From contig DKJA01000082.1 of NCBI GenBank assembly GCA_002454505.1, positions 1 to 17,907 of the forward strand: a stretch of 17,907 bases of DNA, given 5' to 3'. This document shows positions 7,997 through 14,470 of the stretch, piece by piece. How positions within the stretch are numbered: the stretch's first letter is position 1; every line of letters begins with the position of its first letter. The stretch comes from Oxalobacteraceae bacterium UBA6704 (lineage in GTDB: Bacteria > Pseudomonadota > Gammaproteobacteria > Burkholderiales > Burkholderiaceae_D). A model generated the notes under the pieces. That model did no database searches, was not told where the DNA came from, and saw only the letters and a program-made list of their open reading frames with translations. The position numbers and the translations under genes were made by a program.

Positions 7997-9799
7997 TCAG
8001 GCGGCCAGCTGCTGCAGCAGGTAGAGCCGCTGGTACAGGCCGCCGTCAATGCGCATCAGCGCGTCGTGCGGGCCTTCCTCGGCGATGCGGCCGTGGTTCA
8101 GCACGACGATGCGGTCCGCATCGCGGATGGTGGACAGCCGGTGCGCGATCGCCACGATGGTCACCTGGCCGCGCAGTTCGTCCAGCGCCTGCTGCACCAC
8201 CTGCTCCGTCTGGCTGTCGATGCGCGACGTGGCTTCGTCCAGCAGCAGCACGCGGGGCTGTCCTGCCAGTGCGCGGGCAATCGCGATCAGCTGCTTCTGG
8301 CCGGACGACAGCCGCGAGCCGCCTTCGCCCAGCACCGTGTCGTAGCCATCTTCCAGCGCCATGATGAAGTCGTGCGCATGGGCCGCGCGTGCCGCCTGCT
8401 CGATGCGTGCGCGGGGCAGGCCGCGGCCCATGTCGATGTTCTCGCAAGCGGAGGCGGCCAGCAGGAACGGGTCCTGCGGCACCAGGCCCACGTTGGCGCG
8501 GAACGTGTCGTTGTCGATCTCGTCCAGCGGCACGCCGTTCATCAGGATGCTGCCGGGCCGCGCCGGGTAATAGCGCAGCAGCAGCGACAGCAGCGTGGAC
8601 TTGCCGCTGCCCGTGTGGCCGACGATGCCGTAGAAGGCGCCATGCGGAATCTCCAGCGACAAGTCGTGCAGCACCTTCTGGTTATCGACGTAGGCGAAAT
8701 CCAGGTTGCGTACCGCGATGGCCGGCGCGCCCGGCACCTCCTTGCCCGCGACGCCGCCGGCACGGCCATGTTCCGGCGCGCCCGCTTCGTCCAGCAGCGT
8801 GGCCACGCGGGCCGTCGCCACCACCGACTGCTGCAGCTGACTGAACTGCATGGTGATCTGGATCAGCGGCTCGATCACCCGCGCGATATAGCTGATGAAC
8901 GCATACAGCACGCCCACTTCGGCGGCGCCCAGCACGCTGCTTTCCGCGCGCAGGCCGAACACGTAGATGACGGAAGCAAGCAGGATCACGTTCAGCATGT
9001 CCAGCGCGGGCCGCAGCAGCCACGCGTTGGCGCGGATCTCGGCCACGCGCTGCGTGTACTGGTCGTCGTTGGTGCGGGCGAAGCGTTCGCCGAAGCGGCG
9101 CTGCGCATTACTGGCCTGCAGCACGCTCATGCCGCCGATCGATTCGGCCATCTGCGCGTTGATGTCGCTGCGCAGCTGGCGCGCTTTCGCCACGGCCGGC
9201 GCGGACAGCCGCTGGTAGGCCCACACGATCAGGAACACGAAGGGCAGCAGCGCCACGACGATCGCCATCAGGCGCCAGTCCAGCCAGGCCATCGCGGCCA
9301 CCGTCCCAACCAATACGATCGAGCTGTCCAGCATGACGAACAGCACCTGGATGTACAGGCCCTTGACCGCCTCGGTGTCGTTGGTCACGCGCGACACGAG
9401 CTGGCCCGTGATGGCGCGGTCGAAGTAAGCCATCGGCAGCCGCAGCACATGGCCGTAGACGCGCTCGCGCAGCCGCTGCACCGAGCGCATGGCCAGCCCG
9501 GACAGCCGCACCAGCTGCAGGTAGCGCAGCCACGAGGCGACGCAGCCGGTCAGCACCACGCCGGCCAGCAGCAGCGCCATGCTTTGCCAGTCCAGCACGC
9601 GCGGCAGCAGGTGTTCGTCGATCAGCCGTTTGCCCAGCAGCGGGCCAAGTACCTCCAGGCCGGCGGCGCAGGCCAGCCACAGCACGGCCCAGCCCAGGTG
9701 GTGCCTGTCCGGATCGGCGGCCTGGCGCAGCAGGCCGAATGCCTGGCTTATCTGCTGCTTGTGCGGTTTCTCGGTGTTCTTGCGTCGGTCAGGCTGCAT
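7997..9799 (-). CDS. mdlB: ABC multidrug-type exporter half, MdlB-like, with the competent ATPase site
   Basis: The protein has 600 residues: six membrane helices in about 1-330, then one nucleotide-binding domain. Visible motifs are Walker A GHTGSGKST (394-402), Q-loop VPQDPF (440-445), signature LSSGQ (497-501, not LSGGQ), Walker B LLLDEA with catalytic Glu522, and the H-loop His553. Alignment by eye is closest to E. coli MdlB, including the QKQL after the signature and the IAHRLSTI segment. The ATG at 9799 is chosen over an upstream in-frame start because GGAGG lies nine bases before it. It overlaps the end of mdlA by 11 bp, which suggests coupled translation and a 1:1 heterodimer in the inner membrane. 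The exported compound is unknown. No convincing terminator follows it. Confidence 0.93.
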   Translation of the reverse strand: MQPDRRKNTEKPHKQQISQAFGLLRQAADPDRHHLGWAVLWLACAAGLEVLGPLLGKRLIDEHLLPRVLDWQSMALLLAGVVLTGCVASWLRYLQLVRLSGLAMRSVQRLRERVYGHVLRLPMAYFDRAITGQLVSRVTNDTEAVKGLYIQVLFVMLDSSIVLVGTVAAMAWLDWRLMAIVVALLPFVFLIVWAYQRLSAPAVAKARQLRSDINAQMAESIGGMSVLQASNAQRRFGERFARTNDDQYTQRVAEIRANAWLLRPALDMLNVILLASVIYVFGLRAESSVLGAAEVGVLYAFISYIARVIEPLIQITMQFSQLQQSVVATARVATLLDEAGAPEHGRAGGVAGKEVPGAPAIAVRNLDFAYVDNQKVLHDLSLEIPHGAFYGIVGHTGSGKSTLLSLLLRYYPARPGSILMNGVPLDEIDNDTFRANVGLVPQDPFLLAASACENIDMGRGLPRARIEQAARAAHAHDFIMALEDGYDTVLGEGGSRLSSGQKQLIAIARALAGQPRVLLLDEATSRIDSQTEQVVQQALDELRGQVTIVAIAHRLSTIRDADRIVVLNHGRIAEEGPHDALMRIDGGLYQRLYLLQQLAA

Positions 9800-11540
9800 C
9801 GATGCTGGCCTCCAGTTGTTGGTAGCGCCACTGGCTGGCATACCAGCCGTCCAGTGCCAGCAGTTCGTCGTGCGTGCCCCGTTCCACGATGCGGCCCTGT
9901 TTCAGCACCACGATCTGGTCCGCATCGACGACGGCGGACAGCCGGTGGCTGGCGATGATCGCGCTGCGTACCGGCCGCGCGCGGCGCAATTGTTCGAGGT
10001 GTTCGAGGATGCGCGTCTCGGTGCCCGTATCGACGGCGGACAGCGCATCGTCCAGCAGCAGCAGGTCGTTATCGGACAGCAGCGCGCGGGCGATCGCCAC
10101 GCGCTGGCGCTGGCCGCCGGACAGCGTGATGCCTTTCTCGCCCACCTCCGTCTCGTAACGGTGCGGGAACAGCAGGATGTCGTCGTGGATCGCCGCCAGG
10201 TCGGCCGCATGCTCGACGTCCTGGCGCGTCGCGTCCGGCTTGGCGAGTGCGATGTTTTCGGCGATCGTGGCGGAGAACAGGAACGACTCCTGCGGCACCC
10301 AGCTGATCGCGCCGCGCAGCGCGGCCAGCTGGTAGTCCGGCAGCGCGTGGCCGGCCCATGTCACGCTGCCCGATTGCGGCGCGAGCTGGCGCAGCAGCAC
10401 GCGGATCAGCGTGGACTTGCCGGCGCCGGTGGGGCCGACGAGGCCCAGCGTCTGGCCCGGCTGCAGCTGCAGCGACACGTCGGTCAGTGCCGGTTCCGTC
10501 TGGCCCGGGTAGCAGACGGTCAGGTGCTCGACCTTCAGTTCGCCCGGTGCCAGTTGCGCGATGGTGCCGCGGTCCTCGATGGTCAGCGGCGCATCGAGCA
10601 TCGGCTGCAGCCGCGCCCACGCGGCGCGGCCCCGTTCGATCAGCGACAGCACCCAGCCGGCCGCGAACATCGGCCAGATCAGCTGGCCCAGGTACATCGA
10701 GAAGCTCGTCAGCGCGCCGATGGTCAGCTGGTCGGTCCACACCAGGTAGCCGCCCAGGCCCAGCGACAGGCCGGTGGCGGCCGTCAGCGTCAGGCCCACG
10801 GCCGGTTCGTAGGCCGCTTCCCAGCGCTGCGCCGTCAGGCTGGCATCGGCCGCCTTGCCGGCCAGCTGCGCGAACGTGTCGGCGCTGCGCTGTTCGAGGC
10901 CCAGCGTGCGCAGCGTGCGCACGCCGGTCAGCGTTTCCTGCACGTGGTCGTTCAGCGCCGCGAAGCGTTTCAGCGAATCGCTCGACGCGGTATGAATGTG
11001 GCTGGAGATGCGCCAGAACGCATACGCCATCAGCGGGAACGGGATCAGCGCGAACAGCGCGAGGCGCCAGTCCACGCCCAGCACCATCACGCCGATCACC
11101 AGCACCAGCGACATCATGCCGTCGAAGCCGGCCAGCATCGCTTCGCCGGCCGCCTGCTCGATCGCATCGATGTCGTTGGTGGCCAGCGCCATCAGGTCGC
11201 CGGTGCGCTGTTTCTGGTAGAAGCCGGGGCCCTGCAGCGTCAGGCGCCGGTAGAAGCGCGTGCGCAGTTCCACGCCGAGGCGGTAGGCGGCCGAATACAG
11301 GCGGATGCGCCATGCCACGCGCAGGCCGTAGTTGGCCACGCCGATCACCAGCAGCAGGCCGATGCCTTCGAGCAGTTCGCCGTGGCTCATGCGGTGCGCG
11401 GCCAGCGCGTCGATCATCGCGCCGATCTTGCGGGGGATCCAGACGCCGATGACGGCGACCAGGGCCAGCATCGCGCCGGCGGCGGCGTACGAGCGCCAAT
11501 GCGACCGCACGAAGCCGCTGATTAGCCTCGATAAACTCAT
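9789..11540 (-). CDS. mdlA: ABC multidrug-type exporter half, MdlA-like, with degenerate Walker B
   Basis: The protein has 583 residues with the usual half-transporter order: six membrane helices (about 15-300) and a nucleotide-binding domain (about 335-583). Walker A is GPTGAGKST (369-377), Q-loop Gln417, signature LSGGQ (473-477) and H-loop His532. Walker B reads LLLLDDA, with Asp498 where catalytic Glu is expected; E. coli MdlA has the same Asp. With the non-canonical LSSGQ of its partner, this gives one degenerate and one complete ATP site per heterodimer. The ATG at 11540 is preferred over an in-frame ATG at 11609 because AAGGA lies six bases before it and the shorter product starts at the same point as E. 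coli MdlA. It follows the phasin by 110 bp and may be read through from that promoter. Confidence 0.93.
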   Translation of the reverse strand: MSLSRLISGFVRSHWRSYAAAGAMLALVAVIGVWIPRKIGAMIDALAAHRMSHGELLEGIGLLLVIGVANYGLRVAWRIRLYSAAYRLGVELRTRFYRRLTLQGPGFYQKQRTGDLMALATNDIDAIEQAAGEAMLAGFDGMMSLVLVIGVMVLGVDWRLALFALIPFPLMAYAFWRISSHIHTASSDSLKRFAALNDHVQETLTGVRTLRTLGLEQRSADTFAQLAGKAADASLTAQRWEAAYEPAVGLTLTAATGLSLGLGGYLVWTDQLTIGALTSFSMYLGQLIWPMFAAGWVLSLIERGRAAWARLQPMLDAPLTIEDRGTIAQLAPGELKVEHLTVCYPGQTEPALTDVSLQLQPGQTLGLVGPTGAGKSTLIRVLLRQLAPQSGSVTWAGHALPDYQLAALRGAISWVPQESFLFSATIAENIALAKPDATRQDVEHAADLAAIHDDILLFPHRYETEVGEKGITLSGGQRQRVAIARALLSDNDLLLLDDALSAVDTGTETRILEHLEQLRRARPVRSAIIASHRLSAVVDADQIVVLKQGRIVERGTHDELLALDGWYASQWRYQQLEASIDAA

Positions 11541-11599
11541 GACATATCCTTGTTGAAGGGCGCTAGGATACATCAGGCAGGCCAGGCGCGCCGGGCGCA

Positions 11600-11620
11600 C
11601 CGGACCCATGGCGGGTCCGG
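11600..11620 (-). terminator. Strong GC hairpin between phasin and mdlA
   Basis: CCGGACCC and GGGTCCGG form a perfect 8-bp stem with a 5-base loop, 31 bp after the phasin stop. No U tract follows on the minus strand, so it is more likely an RNA-stabilising end or a partial (attenuating) terminator than a full intrinsic terminator. Confidence 0.4.
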
Positions 11621-11650
11621 CCTGTGCGGCAGGGGATTACAGTGGGGAAG

Positions 11651-12355
11651 TCAGGACTTGCGGGGCTTGCCCGGCGAGATGGATTTCAGCGTGGTGGACG
11701 GCTTGTCGGCCAGCTTGGCCACCGCTTCGGCAACTGGTTTGACGGCCGGCCTGGTACGAGCGGCCTTGGGCGCCGCGGCCGGTTCGCCATCGAGCAGTTC
11801 CGACGTGGCCGCGGCAGGTGCCGTTTCAGCGACGGCGGCTGCCGACTGCTCGATCGCCTCCGTTACCTGCTGCGCGCTGTCGACTGCCGCTTCGGCCACC
11901 GGTTCGGCCAGCGCAAACACGGGCTCGGCGGCCGCTTCGATGGTCTCCGCGACCGCCGGTGCGGCCAGCGTCAGCGTCGGTGCGGCGGCCGTGGGCAGCG
12001 CCGGTGCGCGGAAGCCGTCGCGGGCCACCTGCAGCAGTTGCACGTGCGTGTTGCTGGCGATGGAAAACAGTTCGCGGCCATAAGCCAGCGCGCCTTCCAG
12101 CGCGGACAGGGGCCGCACCACGTTCAGCACTTCGCGCGGATCCCTGGCTTCGGCCAGCTGGCGCGTGGCGGCGGTGGCACGTTCGGCGGCGGTGCGGGCC
12201 GTATGGAGGTTCAGCGCGACGACCTGTTGCGCGCCGTCCACCGTTTTGGCTACCACGCCAGTCAGGAAATTCAGCTGGCTTTCAAGCTGCGACTTGCCCG
12301 TTGCGGCAATCTGTTCGGGAACCGAGGGGATGAACGCGGACAAAAGCGAGGACAT
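11651..12355 (-). CDS. Phasin family protein (PHA granule-associated)
   Basis: The protein has 234 residues with no signal peptide. Residues 1-115 form an amphipathic helical phasin domain with typical features: the start MSSLLSAFIP, a QLNFLTGVVAKTVDGAQQV helix, a LNLHTARTAAERATAATRQL helix and a later LVQVAR-like segment (QLLQVARDGF). Residues about 125-200 are an Ala/Glu/Pro-rich, low-complexity region. The end is a basic Lys/Pro tail, as seen in AlaLysPro-ended phasins. Such proteins coat polyhydroxyalkanoate granules in the cytoplasm and control their number and size. AGGAG lies five bases before the ATG. The leader carries a 14-bp tandem repeat and the promoter carries PhaR-like dyads, supporting PHA-linked control. 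No PHA synthase gene lies in the window. Confidence 0.9.
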   Translation of the reverse strand: MSSLLSAFIPSVPEQIAATGKSQLESQLNFLTGVVAKTVDGAQQVVALNLHTARTAAERATAATRQLAEARDPREVLNVVRPLSALEGALAYGRELFSIASNTHVQLLQVARDGFRAPALPTAAAPTLTLAAPAVAETIEAAAEPVFALAEPVAEAAVDSAQQVTEAIEQSAAAVAETAPAAATSELLDGEPAAAPKAARTRPAVKPVAEAVAKLADKPSTTLKSISPGKPRKS

Positions 12356-12382
12356 AAGCTCTCCTGTTAGTCGATGAATGGT

Positions 12383-12424
12383 GCAAGAATCAAGCTGAAA
12401 GAATCAAGCTGCAAGAATCAAGCT
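12383..12424. repeat. Three tandem 14-bp repeats in the phasin leader
   Basis: The unit GCAAGAATCAAGCT occurs at 12383-12396 and 12411-12424, and a copy with one change (GAAAGAATCAAGCT) at 12397-12410; a further GCAA follows. The block lies between the predicted phasin transcription start (about 12448) and its ribosome site, so it is in the 5' untranslated RNA. No gene overlaps it. Confidence 0.85.
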
Positions 12425-12437
12425 GCAACCGAGATGG

Positions 12438-12446
12438 TGCAATGCA
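12438..12446. promoter_or_regulatory. TGCA(A/T)TGCA dyad at the phasin transcription start, PhaR-like operator
   Basis: TGCAATGCA is a 9-bp odd palindrome located about +2 to +10 of the predicted phasin transcript. PhaR repressors of phasin genes in related bacteria bind TGC/GCA dyads, so a repressor site that blocks initiation is plausible. The regulator itself is not in the window. Confidence 0.5.
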
Positions 12447-12454
12447 ATAAAAGC

Positions 12455-12483
12455 ATTCTAGCCACGAAAGCAGGCCTTGGAAA
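12455..12483 (-). promoter_or_regulatory. Predicted sigma-70 promoter of the phasin gene
   Basis: On the minus strand TTTCCA (12483-12478, 4 of 6 to consensus) is followed after 17 bp by TAGAAT (12460-12455, 5 of 6). The expected start of transcription is near 12448, giving a leader of about 93 bases that includes the tandem repeats. Confidence 0.5.
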
Positions 12484-12514
12484 GCGCTTTTCTCGACTTT
12501 CATTAGTAAAGTGA

Positions 12515-12523
12515 TGCATTGCA
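12515..12523. promoter_or_regulatory. Second TGCA(A/T)TGCA dyad, upstream of the phasin promoter
   Basis: TGCATTGCA is the exact reverse complement of the dyad at 12438-12446, 77 bp away (about seven helical turns). It lies near -70 of both the phasin promoter and the divergent deaminase promoter, and could allow cooperative or looped repression. Confidence 0.45.
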
Positions 12524-12557
12524 ACATTGCCTTCCAGCAGTGTCCGGACGGTCATGG

Positions 12558-12587
12558 TTGGCAGAACCGCCGCGCTCTGCCTACAAT
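12558..12587 (+). promoter_or_regulatory. Predicted sigma-70 promoter of the CodA-like deaminase
   Basis: TTGGCA (12558-12563, 5 of 6) and TACAAT (12582-12587, 5 of 6) are 18 bp apart. The expected start is near 12594, about 21 bp before the ATG at 12615, with CGGAG between them as ribosome site. Confidence 0.55.
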
Positions 12588-12614
12588 CGGCCATCGTCAT
12601 CCCGGAGCCCACCG

Positions 12615-13895
12615 ATGGACATCGTCATCCGCAACGCCGCACTGCCCGATGGCAGCACGGGTATCGACATCGCCGTGCAGCACGGCCGCATTGCCGCCAC
12701 CGGTCCGCGCCTGCCGGTGCAGGGCGCGCGGGAGATCGATGCCGAGGGCAGCCTCGTCACGCCGCCGTTCGTCGATGCCCACTTCCACATGGATGCCACG
12801 CTGTCGTATGGCCTGCCGCGCGTGAACGCCAGCGGCACGCTGCTGGAAGGGATCGCGCTGTGGGGCGAGCTGAAACCGGAGCTGACGCAGGAGGCGCTGG
12901 TCGAACGCGCACTGCGCTACTGCGACTGGGCGGTGGCGCGGGGCCTGCTGGCGATCCGCACCCACGTCGACGTGTGCGACGACCGGCTGCTGGCCGTCGA
13001 GGCGCTGCTGGACGTGAAGCGCCGTGTCGCGCCGTATCTGGACATGCAGCTGGTGGCTTTCCCGCAGGATGGCCTGCTGCGCAGCGCCACCGCGTTCGCC
13101 AACCTGAAGCGGGCCATCGCGATGGGTGTCGACGTCGTCGGCGGCATTCCGCACTTCGAGCGCACGATGGCGGACGGTGCCGAGTCCGTGCGGCTGCTGT
13201 GCGAGTTCGCCGCGGCGCAGGGCCTGATGGTGGACATGCATTGCGACGAGTCGGACGATCCGCTGTCGCGCCACATCGAAACCCTGGCGGCCGAGACGCA
13301 CCGGTTGAAACTGCACGGCCGCGTGACGGGCTCGCACCTGACGTCGATGCACTCGATGGACAACTATTATGCGAGCAAGCTGATACCGCTGATCGCCGAA
13401 AGCGGCGTGGCGGCGATTGCCAACCCGCTCATCAACATCACGCTGCAGGGCCGCCACGACACGTATCCGAAACGCCGCGGCATGACGCGCGTGCCGGAGC
13501 TGATGGCGGCCGGCGTCACCGTGGCGTTCGGCCACGACTGCGTGATGGACCCGTGGTACGGCATGGGCTCCGGCGACATGCTGGAAGTGGCCCACATGGG
13601 CCTGCACGTGGCGCAGATGACGAGCCAGCAAGGCATGCAGGCGTGCTTTGCCGCCGTCACCGAAAACCCGGCGCGCATCCTCGGGCTGGAAGGCTATGGT
13701 TTGAAAGTTGGCTGCCACGCCGACCTGGTGCTGCTCGATGCGGCCAATCCGGTGGAAGCGATCCGGTTGCGCGCGGCGCGGCGGCTGGTGATGCGCCGCG
13801 GCCGCGTGGTGGCCGAAGCGCCCCGCGCCGTGTCGCGGCTGGACCTGCCCGGGCGGCCGGATGCGGTGGACTTCCGCCACCAGGGCGCACGATGA
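12615..13895 (+). CDS. CodA-like cytosine deaminase family amidohydrolase with altered specificity residue
   Basis: The protein has 426 residues, close to E. coli CodA. It should be a cytoplasmic metal-dependent hydrolase that deaminates a pyrimidine-like ring. Metal and catalytic residues are all present: HFH (His56, His58), HCDE (His209, Glu212), SH (His241) and Asp308 in GHDC. Family stretches such as RTHVDVCD, QLVAFPQDG, DVVGGIPHFE, NPLINITLQGR, DTYPKRRG and DPWY closely track CodA. The residue after Asp308 is Cys309; CodA has Asp314 there, a position known from mutagenesis to change the preference toward 5-substituted cytosine. The true substrate is therefore uncertain (cytosine, 5-methylcytosine, isoguanine or another ring). 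I chose the ATG at 12615 because it starts the MDIVIRNA beta strand of the family and follows CGGAG. It overlaps the GNAT gene by four bases. Confidence 0.9.
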   Translation: MDIVIRNAALPDGSTGIDIAVQHGRIAATGPRLPVQGAREIDAEGSLVTPPFVDAHFHMDATLSYGLPRVNASGTLLEGIALWGELKPELTQEALVERALRYCDWAVARGLLAIRTHVDVCDDRLLAVEALLDVKRRVAPYLDMQLVAFPQDGLLRSATAFANLKRAIAMGVDVVGGIPHFERTMADGAESVRLLCEFAAAQGLMVDMHCDESDDPLSRHIETLAAETHRLKLHGRVTGSHLTSMHSMDNYYASKLIPLIAESGVAAIANPLINITLQGRHDTYPKRRGMTRVPELMAAGVTVAFGHDCVMDPWYGMGSGDMLEVAHMGLHVAQMTSQQGMQACFAAVTENPARILGLEGYGLKVGCHADLVLLDAANPVEAIRLRAARRLVMRRGRVVAEAPRAVSRLDLPGRPDAVDFRHQGAR

Positions 13896-14407
13896 AGATC
13901 CTGGAGACGGCCCGGCTGTCCCTGCGCACGCTAACGACGGACGATGCGGCGTTCTACCTGGCGCTGATCAACGATCCTTCATGGCTGGCGAACATCGGCG
14001 ACAAGGGCATCCGCACGCTGGAAGGGGCGCGCGCGAATATCCTGTCCGGCGCGATGCAGATGCAGCGCCGGCTCGGCTACTCGCTGTACGTGGTCGAGCG
14101 CAAGGAAGACGGCGCGCTGCTGGGGCTGTGCGGCCTGATCCGGCGCGACACGCTGCCCGACACGGACATCGGCTATGCGATCTCGCCGCCGTACTGGGGC
14201 CACGGCTATGCGTATGAAGCAGCAGCGGCCGTGGTCGCGTATGCGCGCGACGAGCTGCGGCTGCTGCGGCTGTACGGCATCACCAGCCCCGCCAACACGG
14301 CATCGAATGCGCTATTGAAGAAGCTGGGACTGAGCTTCCAGGAACTCGTGCACCTGACGCCGGAGGACCAGGGCACGAACCTGTACCGCCTGGAATTCGC
14401 ACGGTAG
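13892..14407 (+). CDS. GNAT family N-acetyltransferase, RimJ/RimL-like
   Basis: The protein has 171 residues, a single cytoplasmic Acetyltransf_3-type domain. It starts with LETARLSLRTLTTDDA, the common first strand and helix of this subfamily. The acetyl-CoA loop is PPYWGHGYAYEA (99-110), and NTASNALLKKLGL (135-147) is the motif B helix that covers the cofactor. The acceptor is not predictable; family members modify ribosomal protein N-termini, amino acids or small amines. The start ATG overlaps the deaminase stop (ATGA), so the two are co-translated. A joint role, for example in detoxifying an amine-bearing compound, is inference only. Confidence 0.88.
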   Translation: MKILETARLSLRTLTTDDAAFYLALINDPSWLANIGDKGIRTLEGARANILSGAMQMQRRLGYSLYVVERKEDGALLGLCGLIRRDTLPDTDIGYAISPPYWGHGYAYEAAAAVVAYARDELRLLRLYGITSPANTASNALLKKLGLSFQELVHLTPEDQGTNLYRLEFAR

Positions 14408-14436
14408 GGGGACTGTCCCCGCAGGGGCCTGTCCCC
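14408..14436. repeat. Pair of GGGGACTGTCCCC-type palindromes
   Basis: GGGGACTGTCCCC (14408-14420) is a perfect dyad around a central T. After GCA a second copy with one change, GGGGCCTGTCCCC, occupies 14424-14436. The first is the reverse complement of the sequence cut off at the start of the window. The pair fills most of the 63-bp gap between the convergent acetyltransferase and hydrolase genes. Confidence 0.7.
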
Positions 14437-14447
14437 GGGGCTGTTTT
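14408..14447 (+). terminator. Possible terminator of the deaminase-acetyltransferase unit
   Basis: The two palindromes can pair with each other into one long stem (13 positions, two mismatches) with a GCA loop. TTTTT follows at 14443-14447, seven bases after the stem. The gap between stem and U tract is longer than ideal. On the minus strand the A/T run precedes the stem, so it would not end the hydrolase transcript. Confidence 0.35.
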
Positions 14448-14470
14448 TGGGACGTGTCAGTAAATCTCCC

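Noticed and set aside
8066..11525. Long plus-strand frames opposite mdlB and mdlA
   Set aside because: The minus strand carries complete ABC exporter motifs; these frames have no domain and no ribosome site.
12383..12424. Start of a CRISPR array
   Set aside because: The units are directly adjacent 14-mers without spacers, and no cas gene is near.
12519..12614. Upstream extension of the deaminase frame
   Set aside because: It lies over the predicted promoter, and the family start matches the ATG at 12615 with CGGAG before it.
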